This document shows positions 8,594 through 17,842 of a stretch of DNA of 64,000 nt, piece after piece. Under the pieces are notes generated by a model, which made no database searches, had not been told where the DNA came from, and worked only from the letters and a program-made list of their open reading frames with translations. The position numbers and the translations under genes are program-made. Numbering within the stretch: position 1 is the first letter of the stretch; each line of letters starts with the position of its first letter. The DNA is taken from assembly GCF_014199205.1 (NCBI RefSeq), contig NZ_JACIJD010000014.1, positions 1 to 64,000 on the forward strand. Reading direction: 5' to 3'. Source of the stretch: Muricoccus pecuniae (GTDB lineage: Bacteria; Pseudomonadota; Alphaproteobacteria; Acetobacterales; Acetobacteraceae).

Positions 8594-9337
8594 ATGTGGG
8601 GCAGCCTCCGCGCCATGAACGTGCGAGCGGCAGGGACAGCGGCCGGGGAGCAGCCCCGCGCCGGCAAGGCGGTTGCGAAGACGGCGGACTTCAAGGGCGC
8701 GCTTGCCCGGGCCCAGGCGCCCTTCGCGCCCCCTCCTTCCCGGACGCAGCCGGCCGCCCTGGCGGCACGGCCGGTTGGCAGCGGAAGCCTCGCCGCCGTG
8801 CCGGGCCTGGCCAGCTTCCGCGGCCGCATCGCGGCGCAGGAGAGCGCGGGGGCCGGCTGGTCCGCGCGCAACCCCGCCTCGGGCGCGCTCGGCCGGTACC
8901 AGATGCTGCCCGTGGCCCTGAAGGATATCGGCTGGCAGGACGCGAGCGGCGCCTGGACGGGCCGAGCCGCCGCGCTCGGCATCCGGAGCGAGGCGGACTT
9001 CCTCTCCAGCCCCGCGGCGCAGGAGGCCGCGATGGGGCAGTTCCTCCAGCGCACGGAAAAGCAGCTCGCGGCGAATGGCGCCCTCGGCGCGGCGGGAACG
9101 GTCGTGACCGCGACGGACGGGCAGCCCCTGCCCATCACCGAGGCCGGGCTGGTCGCCGCCGCCCATCGCCGGGGCGCCGGGGCCGTCGCGCGCTGGCTGG
9201 AGCACCGCACCCGCACGCCCGACGCTCCCGTGCCGGAGGCCACGCGCGCCGCCTTCGCCAGCGTGGAGCGGCGCCTGCGCGACTTCGCCGGCCTGTCCGT
9301 CGCAGCCGGGCCGGCCGGGGCTAGCCCTTCCGCATGA
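8594..9337 (+). CDS. Lysozyme/transglycosylase-like domain protein
   Basis: A 247-aa protein with a low-complexity Ala/Pro-rich first 70 residues. A segment around 77-150 reads like a lysozyme-fold domain: RIAAQESAGAG, where the Glu is a candidate catalytic acid, then ALGRYQMLPVALKDIGW. The sequence GRYQM is the small-lysozyme counterpart of the YGLMQI motif in lytic transglycosylases. No clear signal peptide is seen. The start could be 8594 or the in-frame ATG at 8615; neither has a convincing ribosome site. Its 3' end overlaps the convergent acetyltransferase by 17 bp. Peptidoglycan cleavage is an inference; a phage-derived or flagellar muramidase-like role is possible. Confidence 0.6.
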   Translation: MWGSLRAMNVRAAGTAAGEQPRAGKAVAKTADFKGALARAQAPFAPPPSRTQPAALAARPVGSGSLAAVPGLASFRGRIAAQESAGAGWSARNPASGALGRYQMLPVALKDIGWQDASGAWTGRAAALGIRSEADFLSSPAAQEAAMGQFLQRTEKQLAANGALGAAGTVVTATDGQPLPITEAGLVAAAHRRGAGAVARWLEHRTRTPDAPVPEATRAAFASVERRLRDFAGLSVAAGPAGASPSA

Positions 9338-9794
9338 ACATCACGGGCATGGAGAGGCCGCCCGGAAGGGGCCGCTCGCCCGGCCGGTCCGCCCGGTAGC
9401 CCAGGCTCTCGTAGAAGGGCACGGCGTTGAGATAGGCCCGCAGGACGAAGCGCCGGTGGCCCGCCGCCCGTGCCCGCTCCTCCGCCGCGCGGACGAGCCG
9501 CGTCGCCAGCCCCTGCCGCGCCGCGGAGGGGTGCACGAAGACCTTGCGGATACGGGCTTCGCCATTCGCCTGCCCCGCCCATCCCGCGCTGCCCAGGAGC
9601 GCGCCGTCCCGCTCCGCCACCCAGGGATCGCTCGCCAGCACCTCCGGCGCGTAGTCCGGCGCCCGCAGCATGGCGAGGTAGGGCGGCACGAGGTCCGGCG
9701 GGTAGGCCGTGGCCAGCGCGGCGAAGGAGGCGGCGTGCAGCGCCGCCAGCGCCGGCATCTCTTCCGGGCGAAGGGGGCGTAGGCTGGGCGTCAT
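9321..9794 (-). CDS. GNAT-family N-acetyltransferase
   Basis: A 157-aa GNAT protein. The acetyl-CoA pyrophosphate-binding region reads KVFVHPSAARQGLATRLV (motif A, Q/RxxGxG/A with Ala in the last position), followed by LRAYLNAVPFYESLGY, the canonical C-terminal motif B. The start at 9794 is supported by AGGAGA 6 nt upstream. The acceptor substrate is unknown. The gene converges with and overlaps the tail of the lysozyme-like gene, and is divergent from the TctC-type receptor. Confidence 0.88.
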   Translation of the reverse strand: MTPSLRPLRPEEMPALAALHAASFAALATAYPPDLVPPYLAMLRAPDYAPEVLASDPWVAERDGALLGSAGWAGQANGEARIRKVFVHPSAARQGLATRLVRAAEERARAAGHRRFVLRAYLNAVPFYESLGYRADRPGERPLPGGLSMPVMFMRKG

Positions 9795-9890
9795 CACGAT
9801 CTCCTGGCCTCGACCGGCGGTGCGGGGCGGCGCAACATCGGGCCAGGATCCGGCCCCGCGCAGGGCCGGGCAAGAGACGGAGGAACATCC

Positions 9891-10889
9891 ATGCCGCAGC
9901 CGCGCGCCCCTCTCCGCCGCCGTCACCTGGCCGCCCTGGCGGGCGCCGCCCTGCTGCCGGCCCCCGCGCTGCTGGCCCAGGGAACCGGGACCGGCTTTCC
10001 CAACCGGCCCGTCCGCGTGGTCATCGCCTTCGCCCCGGGCGGGAACTCGGACACGATGGCGCGGCTCATCCAGCCCCGGATGGCGGAGTTCCTGGGCCAG
10101 TCGGTGGTGGTGGAGAACCGCACGGGGGCGGGGGGCGCGCTGGCCGCGGGGCAGATCGCGGCCGCGCCGGCCGACGGGCATACCCTTCTCTTCGACGCCG
10201 CGTCCTTCATCATCGCGCAGTTCATCCAGCGCAACCTGCCCTTCGACTACGAGCGCGACTTCCTTCCCGTCGGGATGGTGGCGGAGGTGCCCTACATCCT
10301 CGCCGTCTCGAACGGCACGGGCATCACCGATCTCAAGGGCTACATCGCCCAGGCCCGGATCACGCAGGGCGGCATGCCCTTCGGCACGCCGGGGGTGGGC
10401 AATACCGGGCATCTCGCGGGGGCCCTGCTGGCGCATCGCTCCGGGGTGCGGATGGAGCACATCCCCTATCGCGGCGGGGCGGAGGTGGCGCGGGACCTCG
10501 CCGCGGGCACGCTGCCCTCCGGCTATCTCTCGGCCAACTCGCTGCATCCCGTGATCGAGGCCGGCAAGGCCCGCCCCATCGCCCTCACCTCCGGGGAGCG
10601 GCGCGGGGGGATCGAGGGCGTGCCGACCATCGCCGAATCCGGCTTCCCCGGCTTCGACCTGACGAGCTGGAACGCGATGTTCTGCCGCGCGGGCACCCCC
10701 GAGCCGGTCCGGCGGCGGCTGGAGGAGGCCGTGAACTTCGCGACCTCGGACGATGAGGTGCGCCGGCGCCTGGCCACGATGGGCGCCGTGGCCGTGCCCG
10801 CCGAGGCCGACAAGCTGGGCGCGCGGCTGGTGAGCGAGCGGGCCCTGGTGCAGGGGCTGATGCGGGACACCGGCATCAGCTTTGGCTGA
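9891..10889 (+). CDS. Tripartite tricarboxylate transporter (Bug/TctC) substrate-binding protein
   Basis: A 332-aa periplasmic receptor. The N-terminus has an Arg-Arg pair, LRRRHLAALAGAALL, then a hydrophobic stretch and a likely cleavage near residue 30 (LLAQ), consistent with a Tat- or Sec-type export signal. The mature protein opens FPNRPVRVVIAFAPGG and contains VVVENRTGAGG and MEHIPYRGGAEV, the Bug-family ligand loops that hold a carboxylate. No membrane components (TctA/TctB) are near, so this is an orphan receptor. The ligand is unknown. It begins 96 bp from the divergent acetyltransferase. Confidence 0.93.
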   Translation: MPQPRAPLRRRHLAALAGAALLPAPALLAQGTGTGFPNRPVRVVIAFAPGGNSDTMARLIQPRMAEFLGQSVVVENRTGAGGALAAGQIAAAPADGHTLLFDAASFIIAQFIQRNLPFDYERDFLPVGMVAEVPYILAVSNGTGITDLKGYIAQARITQGGMPFGTPGVGNTGHLAGALLAHRSGVRMEHIPYRGGAEVARDLAAGTLPSGYLSANSLHPVIEAGKARPIALTSGERRGGIEGVPTIAESGFPGFDLTSWNAMFCRAGTPEPVRRRLEEAVNFATSDDEVRRRLATMGAVAVPAEADKLGARLVSERALVQGLMRDTGISFG

Positions 10890-10904
10890 CGCCCGGGAGC
10901 AGAA

Positions 10905-10936
10905 AAGGGCGCCCCGGCCCGGCCGGAGCGCCCCTT
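10905..10936 (-). terminator. Rho-independent terminator of ndk
   Basis: Read leftward, a GC-rich stem of about 12 bp with one bulge and one mismatch is followed by UUUUCU. The arms are AAGGGGCGCTCCGG and CCGGGGCGCCCTT. It begins 41 bp after the ndk stop and is one of the few hairpins here with a proper U-tract. It may also stop readthrough from the convergent receptor gene. Confidence 0.75.
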
Positions 10937-10976
10937 CAACGGGGCGGAGGCCGGGCGGCGCCGGCCTCCGCCCGCC

Positions 10977-11399
10977 TCAGCCGACGATCTCGTGGCCGGC
11001 GAAGAAGTAGGCGATCTCGGTCGCCGCGTTCTCCGGGCTGTCGGAGCCGTGCACGGAGTTCGCCTCGATGCTCTCGGCGAAGAGCTTGCGGATGGTGCCC
11101 TCGGCGGCGTTGGCCGGGTTGGTGGCGCCCATGATCTCGCGGTTCGCGGCCACCGCGTTCTCGCCCTCGAGCACCTGCACGACGACGGGGCCGGAGGTCA
11201 TGAAGGAGACGAGGTCCTTGAAGAAGGGGCGCTCCTTGTGGACGCCGTAGAAGGTCTCGGCCATCGCCTGGGTCATCTGGATGCGCTTCTGGGCGACGAT
11301 CCGCAGGCCCTTCTCCTCGAAGACGGCGTTGATCTTGCCGGTGAGGTTCCGGCGGGTCGCGTCGGGCTTGAGGATGCTGAAGGTGCGCTCGATGGCCAT
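10977..11399 (-). CDS. ndk: Nucleoside diphosphate kinase
   Basis: A 140-aa enzyme transferring the gamma phosphate from ATP to nucleoside diphosphates through a phosphohistidine. It starts [14 protein letters not shown], a near-invariant Ndk opening. The active-site His117 sits in NSVHGSDS. Length and sequence match the family throughout. It is preceded by a GGAAAC purine-rich site upstream of the ATG at 11399 and followed by a strong terminator, so it is probably monocistronic. Cytosolic housekeeping gene. Confidence 0.98.
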   Translation of the reverse strand: MAIERTFSILKPDATRRNLTGKINAVFEEKGLRIVAQKRIQMTQAMAETFYGVHKERPFFKDLVSFMTSGPVVVQVLEGENAVAANREIMGATNPANAAEGTIRKLFAESIEANSVHGSDSPENAATEIAYFFAGHEIVG

Positions 11400-11511
11400 G
11401 ATGGCGGTTTCCCTGATTGAGTCCGGGGCCGGGTAGCGGCGCGGGCGGCATTCGGCAAGGGGGGCGGGAGGAAGCCGGCCCGCCTTGCCATCGATTCTTC
11501 TTCGTATCCCC

Positions 11512-12699
11512 TCAGCGGGAAGGGGTGCCGGGCCAGTCGCTCCGGGCCACGCGCAGCAGGGCATAGCCGAGGAGACCGGAGACGAAGGAGCCGGCGAGGA
11601 TGCCGATCTTCGCCTCGGCCTGGAGCAGCGCCTCGCCGGGGAAGGCGAGGAGGGTGATGAACAGGCTCATGGTGAAGCCGATGCCGCAGAGCAGGGCGGT
11701 GCCGAAGAGCTGCGTGCGGCTGGCATAGGCCGGCATGTCGGCCAGCCCCAGCCGGATGGAGAGCATCGAGGCCCCGAACACCCCCACTGCCTTGCCGATC
11801 AGCAGCCCCAGGCCCACGCCGAGCGTGACCGGGGCCGCGAGGGCGGAGCCGGGCAGGCCTATCACCGTCACCCCCGCATTCGCCAGCCCGAAGACCGGCA
11901 CGATGAGGAAGCCGACGGGGAGGTGCAGCGCGTGCTCCAGCCGGTGCAGGGGGCTGGGCGCGTCCGAATCCGGGGTGCCCCGCGTGGTGTGGAGCGGGAT
12001 GGCCAGGGCCAGGAACACCCCCGCCAGCGTCGCGTGGACGCCCGAGCGCAGCACGAGGACCCAGAGCACGAGGCCCAGCAGCATGTAGGGCAGCAGCCGC
12101 GTCACCCCCGCCCGGTTCAGCCCGAACAGCACCGCCAGCACCAGCGCGGCGCCAGCGAGGTCCGGCAGGGAGAGGCCGGAGGTGTAGAAAAGCGCGATGA
12201 TGATGACGGCGCCGAGGTCGTCGATGATGGCGAGCGCTGCGAGGAACACCCTGAGCGAGGCGGGCACCCGGTTGCCGAGGAGGGAGATGACGCCCAGGGC
12301 GAAGGCGATGTCGGTCGCCGCCGGGATGGCCCAGCCATGCGCGGTCTCGGGCCCGTTCAGCAGGAGGTAGACGAGGGCCGGCACCGCCATGCCCCCCGCC
12401 GCGGCGATCCCGGGCAGCGCGCGCCGGGGCCAGGTGGAGAGCTGTCCGTCCAGCACCTCCCGCTTGATCTCCAGGCCGACCAGCAGGAAGAACACGGCCA
12501 TCAGGCCGTCATTGATCCAGTGGCTCACCGAGAGCGGGCCGAGATAGGCGTGCAGCACCGCCTCATAGGCGCCGGCCAGGGGCGAGTTGGCGATGACCAG
12601 CGCCAGGGCCGCCGCCCCCATCAGCACCAGCCCGGCGGAGGACTGCCCCTCCAGGAAGCGGCGCAGGGCGCTCGGGCGGGCATGCGGGGCCTTGGTCAT
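11512..12699 (-). CDS. nhaA: Na+/H+ antiporter NhaA
   Basis: A 395-aa inner-membrane antiporter exchanging cytosolic Na+ for external H+. Multiple hydrophobic helices are present. ATDIAFALG places Asp130 and AIIDDLGA places Asp160-Asp161, matching E. coli Asp133, Asp163 and Asp164, which form the ion site. The ATG at 12699 ([12 protein letters not shown]) is chosen over an upstream in-frame start because GGAATCGAG precedes it and NhaA proteins are about 390 residues. It is transcribed away from the ABC-F gene, with a 137-bp divergent gap. pH and sodium homeostasis is the expected role. Confidence 0.96.
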   Translation of the reverse strand: MTKAPHARPSALRRFLEGQSSAGLVLMGAAALALVIANSPLAGAYEAVLHAYLGPLSVSHWINDGLMAVFFLLVGLEIKREVLDGQLSTWPRRALPGIAAAGGMAVPALVYLLLNGPETAHGWAIPAATDIAFALGVISLLGNRVPASLRVFLAALAIIDDLGAVIIIALFYTSGLSLPDLAGAALVLAVLFGLNRAGVTRLLPYMLLGLVLWVLVLRSGVHATLAGVFLALAIPLHTTRGTPDSDAPSPLHRLEHALHLPVGFLIVPVFGLANAGVTVIGLPGSALAAPVTLGVGLGLLIGKAVGVFGASMLSIRLGLADMPAYASRTQLFGTALLCGIGFTMSLFITLLAFPGEALLQAEAKIGILAGSFVSGLLGYALLRVARSDWPGTPSR

Positions 12700-12836
12700 C
12701 TCGATTCCTGATTCAAGGGATGGCGGCCCTAGCATGGGTTCCGAGCTGTAACAGGAGGAAATCGAGAGCTGCTCCCGTATTGGTGCGCTGCATCATTGGC
12801 GTTTCGCCGCGGCTCCGGGCGGGGTAGAAGCCGGGC

Positions 12837-14717
12837 ATGACGGTCCTTGCCCTCCGCGACCTGACCATCCGAATGGCCGGGCGCACCCTGCTGGACGGCG
12901 CCAACCTGCAACTCGATCCCGGCCGCAAGCTCGGGCTCGTCGGGCGGAACGGCGCCGGCAAGTCCACGCTGTTCCGCGCCCTGACCGGCGCCCTGCAACC
13001 CGATGGCGGCGAGGTCCGCATCGCCGCCCGCGCCCGCATGGCCCATGTGGCGCAGGAGCAGCCGGGCACGGACGTGTCCCTGATCGACACCGTGCTGGCC
13101 GCCGATACGGAGCGCGCCGCCCTGCTCGCCGAGCGCGAGCACGGCGACCCCTCCCGCGCGGCGGAGGTGCAGGAGCGGCTGATCGCCATCGGCGCCGACG
13201 CCGCCCCCGCCCGGGCCGGGGCCGTGCTGGCGGGCCTTGGCTTCGACGGCGCGGCGCAGCTCCGCCCGGTGCGGGAGTTCTCCGGTGGCTGGCGGATGCG
13301 CGTGGCCCTGGCCTGCGCGCTCTCGCTGGAGCCGGACCTGCTGCTGCTGGACGAGCCGACCAACCACCTCGACCTCGAGGCGACCCTCTGGCTGGAGGGC
13401 TGGCTCAAGCGCTTTCCCGGCGCCGCCATCATCATCTCCCACGACCGGGAGGTGCTGGACGAGTGCGTGGACAGCATCGCCCATCTCGATCGCGGCAAGA
13501 TCACGACCTATCCCGGCGGCTACTCCGAATTCGTGCGGATCCGCACGGAGCGCATGGCCCAGCAGGCCGCGCAGAACGCGAAGATCGTCGCCGAGCGCGC
13601 CCATATGCAGGCCTTCGTGGACCGCTTCCGGGCCAAGGCGAGCAAGGCCCGCCAGGCCCAGTCCCGCATCAAGGCGCTGGAGAAGCTGCCCGCCGTCTCG
13701 GCCATCGTGGAGGACGTGGCGACCCGCTTCGAGTTCCCCGACCCGCCGGAGGTGCCGCCCCCCGTGCTGACGATGTACGGGGCCTCGGTCGGCTATGGCG
13801 ACCGAACCATCCTGCGCGGGCTGGAGCTGCGGCTAGACCAGGAGGACCGGGTGGCGCTGCTCGGCGCCAATGGCAACGGCAAGTCCACCCTGGCGAAGCT
13901 CATCGCCGGCAAGCTGGAGCCGAAGGCCGGCGAGGTGCGCCGGGCGCCGCGGCTGAAGATCGGCTATTTCGACCAGCACCAGGCCGAGGCGCTGGATCCG
14001 AACGGCACGCCGCTGACCCATATGCAGGCCGCCATGCCCAAGGCGACGATCACCCAGGCCCGCGCCCAGCTCGCCCGCTTTGGGCTGGACGAGGACCGGG
14101 CGACGACGCTCATCCGCGACTGCTCGGGCGGCGAGAAGGCGCGGCTGCTGCTGGCGCTGACGACGCGCGACGCGCCCCAGCTCCTGATCCTGGACGAGCC
14201 GACCAACCACCTCGACATCGACGCGCGCGAGGCGATGGTCCGGGCCCTGGCCGACTACAAGGGCGCCGTGGTCCTCATCACCCACGACCCGCACATGGTG
14301 GAGCTCGCCGCCGACAGCCTTTGGCTCGTGGCCGACGGGGCGGTGAAGCCCTTCGACGGCGATCTCGCGGACTACCGCGCCTGGCTTGCCGGCCGCGCCC
14401 GGGACGCGCGGAGCGAGGCCCGCGCCGCCAAGGCCGATGCCGACGCCCCCGCAAAGCCCACCGCCGCCAGCCGCGCCGCCGCTCGCGCCGCCCTTGCCCC
14501 CATCCGCGAGCGGGTGAAGGAGATTGAGGCGCGGATGGAGAAGCTGCGGCTGGAGGACCGGCTGCTGGAGAAGAAGCTCGGCAATACCGAGACCTATGCC
14601 CGCTTCAAGCCGGCCGACATCGCCTGGGCGAACACCCGCCGCGCCGCCATCGCGGACATCATGTCCAAGCTGGAAGAGGAGTGGCTGGAACTGAGCGAGA
14701 AGCTCGAGGCGGCCTGA
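12837..14717 (+). CDS. ABC-F family ATP-binding protein
   Basis: A 626-aa soluble protein with two ABC ATPase domains and no membrane segment. Domain 1 has Walker A GRNGAGKST at 36-44, FSGGWRMR and LLLLDEPTNHLDLEA. Domain 2 has GANGNGKST near residue 343, CSGGEKARL and LLILDEPTNHLDID. The arm between them (about 230-310) is rich in Gln, Ala and Arg, and a charged C-terminal coiled coil covers about 530-626. This is the layout of YheS/Uup-like ABC-F translation factors that act on the ribosome. Assignment to one subfamily is not possible by eye. The last codons carry strong Lys/Glu runs as expected for the coiled tail. Confidence 0.94.
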   Translation: MTVLALRDLTIRMAGRTLLDGANLQLDPGRKLGLVGRNGAGKSTLFRALTGALQPDGGEVRIAARARMAHVAQEQPGTDVSLIDTVLAADTERAALLAEREHGDPSRAAEVQERLIAIGADAAPARAGAVLAGLGFDGAAQLRPVREFSGGWRMRVALACALSLEPDLLLLDEPTNHLDLEATLWLEGWLKRFPGAAIIISHDREVLDECVDSIAHLDRGKITTYPGGYSEFVRIRTERMAQQAAQNAKIVAERAHMQAFVDRFRAKASKARQAQSRIKALEKLPAVSAIVEDVATRFEFPDPPEVPPPVLTMYGASVGYGDRTILRGLELRLDQEDRVALLGANGNGKSTLAKLIAGKLEPKAGEVRRAPRLKIGYFDQHQAEALDPNGTPLTHMQAAMPKATITQARAQLARFGLDEDRATTLIRDCSGGEKARLLLALTTRDAPQLLILDEPTNHLDIDAREAMVRALADYKGAVVLITHDPHMVELAADSLWLVADGAVKPFDGDLADYRAWLAGRARDARSEARAAKADADAPAKPTAASRAAARAALAPIRERVKEIEARMEKLRLEDRLLEKKLGNTETYARFKPADIAWANTRRAAIADIMSKLEEEWLELSEKLEAA

Positions 14718-14759
14718 GATCCGCGCCACTCCATTGCGTTGTTGAAACCCTCCCCGCAA

Positions 14760-14780
14760 CCGGCCCAATCTCCGGGCCGG
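14760..14780 (+). repeat. 7-bp hairpin before the NTF2-like gene
   Basis: CCGGCCC (14760-14766) and GGGCCGG (14774-14780) pair perfectly around a 7-nt loop, just upstream of the GGGGAGG ribosome site of the next gene. It could end ABC-F transcription or shape the leader of the NTF2-like mRNA. A stem this short may be chance in such GC-rich DNA. Confidence 0.35.
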
Positions 14781-14794
14781 ACGGGGAGGCAGCG

Positions 14795-15211
14795 ATGAGC
14801 GAGAGCGATCTCACCGCGCGCAACGTGGCGCAGGTCGGGGACATCTACGGGCGCTATGCCAGGGGCGACCGGGGCGCGGTGCTCGGCGCCCTCGCGCCGG
14901 ACGTGCGATGGAGCTCGATCGGCGGGGAAGCGCTCTCCTGGGCCGGGGAGCGCCGGGGCCGCGCCGGCGTCGAGGCCTATTTCGCCGCGCTCGACGCCGA
15001 GGTCAGCCAACTCGGCTACGAGGTGGAGAGGGTGATCGCCCAGGGGGAATGGATCGCCGTCCTCGCCACCGTCACCGTGCGCTACCGCGGCAACGGGCGC
15101 GAGTGCCGCTACGCCAAGGCCGACTTCATCCGGATGGTGGACGGGCGCCTGGCCGACTTCCGCGAGTTCTACGACACCGCCCAGGCCTGCCGGGACCAGG
15201 CCTGCCACTGA
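14795..15211 (+). CDS. SnoaL/NTF2-like family protein
   Basis: A 138-aa alpha+beta barrel protein of the nuclear-transport-factor-2 superfamily. Visible features are the helix YGRYARGDRGAVLGALAPDVRW, with the typical Gly-Asp then Pro-Asp-Val pattern, and the strands ending in ADFIRMVDGRLADFREFYDT. Members include small isomerases, dehydratases and ligand-binding proteins, so no function is assigned. The ATG at 14795 has GGGGAGG 5 nt upstream, which rules out the longer in-frame extension beginning inside the ABC-F gene. Confidence 0.85.
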   Translation: MSESDLTARNVAQVGDIYGRYARGDRGAVLGALAPDVRWSSIGGEALSWAGERRGRAGVEAYFAALDAEVSQLGYEVERVIAQGEWIAVLATVTVRYRGNGRECRYAKADFIRMVDGRLADFREFYDTAQACRDQACH

Positions 15212-15295
15212 CGCGGGCCCGTCCCGTCGCCCCGGCGGATTTCAACCGCGCCCGATCCGCTCTAGTTTCCCCCGGCAAACGGGAGGAGGCGGCAG

Positions 15296-17002
15296 ATGTC
15301 CACTGGGCTGCGCAAGGGTCTGACGAGCTACGGCGATGCGGGGTTCTCGCTCTTCCTCCGCAAGGCCTTCATCAAGGCCGCCGGCTACTCCGATGACGCG
15401 CTGGACCGGCCGATCATCGGCATCACCGACACGGCCAGCGACTACAATCCCTGCCACGGCAACGCGCCGCAGCTGATCGAGGCCGTGCGGCGCGGCGTGA
15501 TGCTCTCGGGCGGGCTGCCCATGGCCTTCCCGACGATCTCGATCCACGAGAGCTTCTCCCACCCGACCTCCATGTATCTCCGCAACCTCATGGCCATGGA
15601 CACGGAGGAGATGGTCCGCGCCCAGCCGATGGACGCGGTGGTGCTCATCGGCGGCTGCGACAAGACGCTGCCGGCCCAGATCATGGGCGCCGCCTCCGCC
15701 GGCATTCCCGCCATCGTGCTGCCCGTCGGGCCCATGGTGGTCGGGCATCACCGCGGCGAGGTGCTGGGCGCCTGCACGGATTGCCGCCGCCTCTGGGGGC
15801 AGCACCGGGCCGGCAAGATCGACGAGGCGGAGATCGAGGTGATCAGCGGGCGGCTCGCGCCCTCCGTCGGCACCTGCATGGTGATGGGCACGGCCAGCAC
15901 CATGGCCTGCATGATCGAGGGGCTCGGCCTCTCGCTCCCGCACAGCGCCGCCATCCCCGCGCCCCATGCCGAGCGCTTGCGCTGCGGCGAGGCGACGGGG
16001 CGGGTCGCGGTGGAGATGGCGCGGCGCGGCGGGCCGGCGCCGAAGGCCCTGCTGACGCCGGGCTCACTGCGGAACGCGATGGTGGTGCTGCAGGCCATCG
16101 GCGGCTCGACCAACGGGCTGGTCCACCTCGCCGCCATCGCCGGGCGCGTCGGCCTGCGCGTGGACCTGGAGGAGTTCGACAGGGTCGGCCGCGAGGTGCC
16201 GGTGCTGGTGGACCTCAAGCCCTCGGGCGACCACTACATGGAGCACCTGCACCATGCCGGCGCCGTGCCGCGGCTGCTGCAGGAGCTGGAGCCCTTCCTC
16301 GACTTGGAGGCACCGACGGTGATGGGCGGCACGCTGCGCGACTACATGAACCTCGCCGAGGAGGTGCCGGGCCAGACCGTCATCCGCCCGCGCAGCAACC
16401 CGCTGAAGTCCACGGGCGGCATGGCCGTGCTCCGCGGCAATCTCTGCCCCGGCGGCGCTGTCATCAAGCACGCGGCCGCGACGCCCGCCCTTCTCCAGCA
16501 CGAGGGCCGCGCCGTCGTCTTCACCAGCGTCGAGGACATGACCAACCGCATCGACGACCCGTCGCTCGACGTGGCCGCCGATGACGTGCTGGTCCTGCAG
16601 AATGCCGGCCCCAAGGGCGCGCCCGGCATGCCGGAGGCGGGCTACCTGCCCATCCCGAGGAAGCTCGCCCAGGCCGGGGTGAAGGACATGGTCCGCATCT
16701 CCGACGCCCGCATGTCCGGCACCGCCTTCGGCACCATCGTGCTGCACATCACGCCCGAGGCCGCGGTGGGCGGCCCGCTCGGGCTGGTGCGGACGGGGGA
16801 CCGCATCCGGCTCGACACGGCGAACCGCCGCATCGACCTGCTGGTGGACGAGGCCGAGTTGGAGCGCCGCGCCGCGGACTTCGCCCCGCCCCGCCCCGCC
16901 CCGAAGCGCGGCTACGCGAAGCTGTTCCACGACACCGTGCTGCAGGCCGATCGCGGCTGTGACTTCGACTTCCTGGCGGGGGAGGACGACCCGGCCGAGT
17001 GA
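15296..17002 (+). CDS. IlvD/Edd-family dehydratase (sugar-acid dehydratase type)
   Basis: A 568-aa iron-sulfur dehydratase converting a 2,3-dihydroxy acid to a 2-keto acid. Cys53 (DYNPCHGN), Cys121 (GGCDKT) and Cys194 (GTCMVMGTASTMACM) occupy the cluster-ligand positions known from L-arabinonate and D-xylonate dehydratases. The Mg2+ region lies around GACTDCR at 158-164. Length and motifs fit the pentonate/sugar-acid branch better than the biosynthetic dihydroxyacid dehydratase IlvD, which is usually found among branched-chain amino acid genes. GGGAGGAGG sits just upstream of the ATG. No sugar-acid pathway genes adjoin it; the nearest such locus begins 6.5 kb away. Confidence 0.9.
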   Translation: MSTGLRKGLTSYGDAGFSLFLRKAFIKAAGYSDDALDRPIIGITDTASDYNPCHGNAPQLIEAVRRGVMLSGGLPMAFPTISIHESFSHPTSMYLRNLMAMDTEEMVRAQPMDAVVLIGGCDKTLPAQIMGAASAGIPAIVLPVGPMVVGHHRGEVLGACTDCRRLWGQHRAGKIDEAEIEVISGRLAPSVGTCMVMGTASTMACMIEGLGLSLPHSAAIPAPHAERLRCGEATGRVAVEMARRGGPAPKALLTPGSLRNAMVVLQAIGGSTNGLVHLAAIAGRVGLRVDLEEFDRVGREVPVLVDLKPSGDHYMEHLHHAGAVPRLLQELEPFLDLEAPTVMGGTLRDYMNLAEEVPGQTVIRPRSNPLKSTGGMAVLRGNLCPGGAVIKHAAATPALLQHEGRAVVFTSVEDMTNRIDDPSLDVAADDVLVLQNAGPKGAPGMPEAGYLPIPRKLAQAGVKDMVRISDARMSGTAFGTIVLHITPEAAVGGPLGLVRTGDRIRLDTANRRIDLLVDEAELERRAADFAPPRPAPKRGYAKLFHDTVLQADRGCDFDFLAGEDDPAE

Positions 17003-17005
17003 GCC

Positions 17006-17797
17006 CTAATCCGTCCCGGCGGTGGTGGCGACGGGCGTGGGCACGCCCGAGCCGTCCGGCCCGCGCATCCCGATCCGCCCGAGGCCGGGCAGCTTGATCG
17101 CGGGGCGGCGGATGTCGATCCCCGCGACGGCGCCGAGGATGTTCACCTCCAGCCCCTCCACCCAGCCGAGGGAGAGGCCGGCAAGGCCGCCGAGGGAGAG
17201 GCGCAGCCCCGTGCCGGAGGCGGTGGGGCGGAGCCAGCGGCCGTCATAGGGATAATCCTTGCCAATCGCGTTGGGCGGCAGGGTGACGCCGATGCCGGGG
17301 ATGGAATCCAGCACGGCGGCGACGAAGGTGTTGGAATTCGGCCCGGGCCAGGCGCGGTAGTCGCCCTGGTTGCGCCACGCATAGCCCGCGATGGCCGCGC
17401 GCATCCGCGGGATCAGCGCCTCCGCCTCGGCGCCATCGGCCGCGAAGACCACTTCCGGCGTGCTGCCGAACCAGCGGCCATCCGGCTCGAAGCCGTTCAT
17501 GCGGATGGGATCGCCCCAGGCGGTGTAGTCGTAGCGCGTGTAGCGCGCCTCGCCCTCCGGCTTGAAGACGATCCAGCAATGGACGGCGAAGATGCCGCGC
17601 CATCGCACGGTGGGGGCGGCGAAGACGCGCACCACCGCGCCGGGGCTGCGGGCGGGCGGGAGCAGCCCGGCGCTGGACCGGTCGGCGCTCCACCAGTCCG
17701 TGCCGGAGAGGCGGGTCTGGTAGATGGCGGCGGAGATGCCGAGGGGGAGGAGGTAGAACAGGGCGAAGAGGAGGAGCCCGGTCTTCAGGATCGTCAT
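17006..17797 (-). CDS. DUF3750-domain protein
   Basis: A 263-aa protein with one N-terminal transmembrane segment (LLLFALFYLLPLGISAAIY), so it is probably anchored with the bulk outside the cytoplasm. The domain core reads RWRGIFAVHCWIVFKPEG, then YDYTAWGDP, and ends NSNTFVAAVLDSIPGI. The Cys-Trp and Asn-Thr-Phe positions give it a papain/NlpC-like flavour, but the function is unknown. The start is placed at the ATG at 17797; an in-frame GTG at 17821 would add eight residues. It lies 45 bp after the amidohydrolase and converges with the dehydratase at a 3-bp gap. Confidence 0.8.
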   Translation of the reverse strand: MTILKTGLLLFALFYLLPLGISAAIYQTRLSGTDWWSADRSSAGLLPPARSPGAVVRVFAAPTVRWRGIFAVHCWIVFKPEGEARYTRYDYTAWGDPIRMNGFEPDGRWFGSTPEVVFAADGAEAEALIPRMRAAIAGYAWRNQGDYRAWPGPNSNTFVAAVLDSIPGIGVTLPPNAIGKDYPYDGRWLRPTASGTGLRLSLGGLAGLSLGWVEGLEVNILGAVAGIDIRRPAIKLPGLGRIGMRGPDGSGVPTPVATTAGTD

Positions 17798-17842
17798 GTC
17801 GCCCGGTATGTTTGTCGCCACCCGGCGATGCGCAACCGGCCC

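Noticed and set aside
8594-9337. Prophage remnant around the lysozyme-like gene
   Set aside because: No other phage gene, attachment site or tRNA is nearby, and base composition does not change.
15296-17002. Assignment as biosynthetic dihydroxyacid dehydratase IlvD
   Set aside because: Cys positions and the GGCDKT/DYNPCHGN pattern with this spacing fit the sugar-acid dehydratase branch better, and no branched-chain amino acid genes adjoin it.
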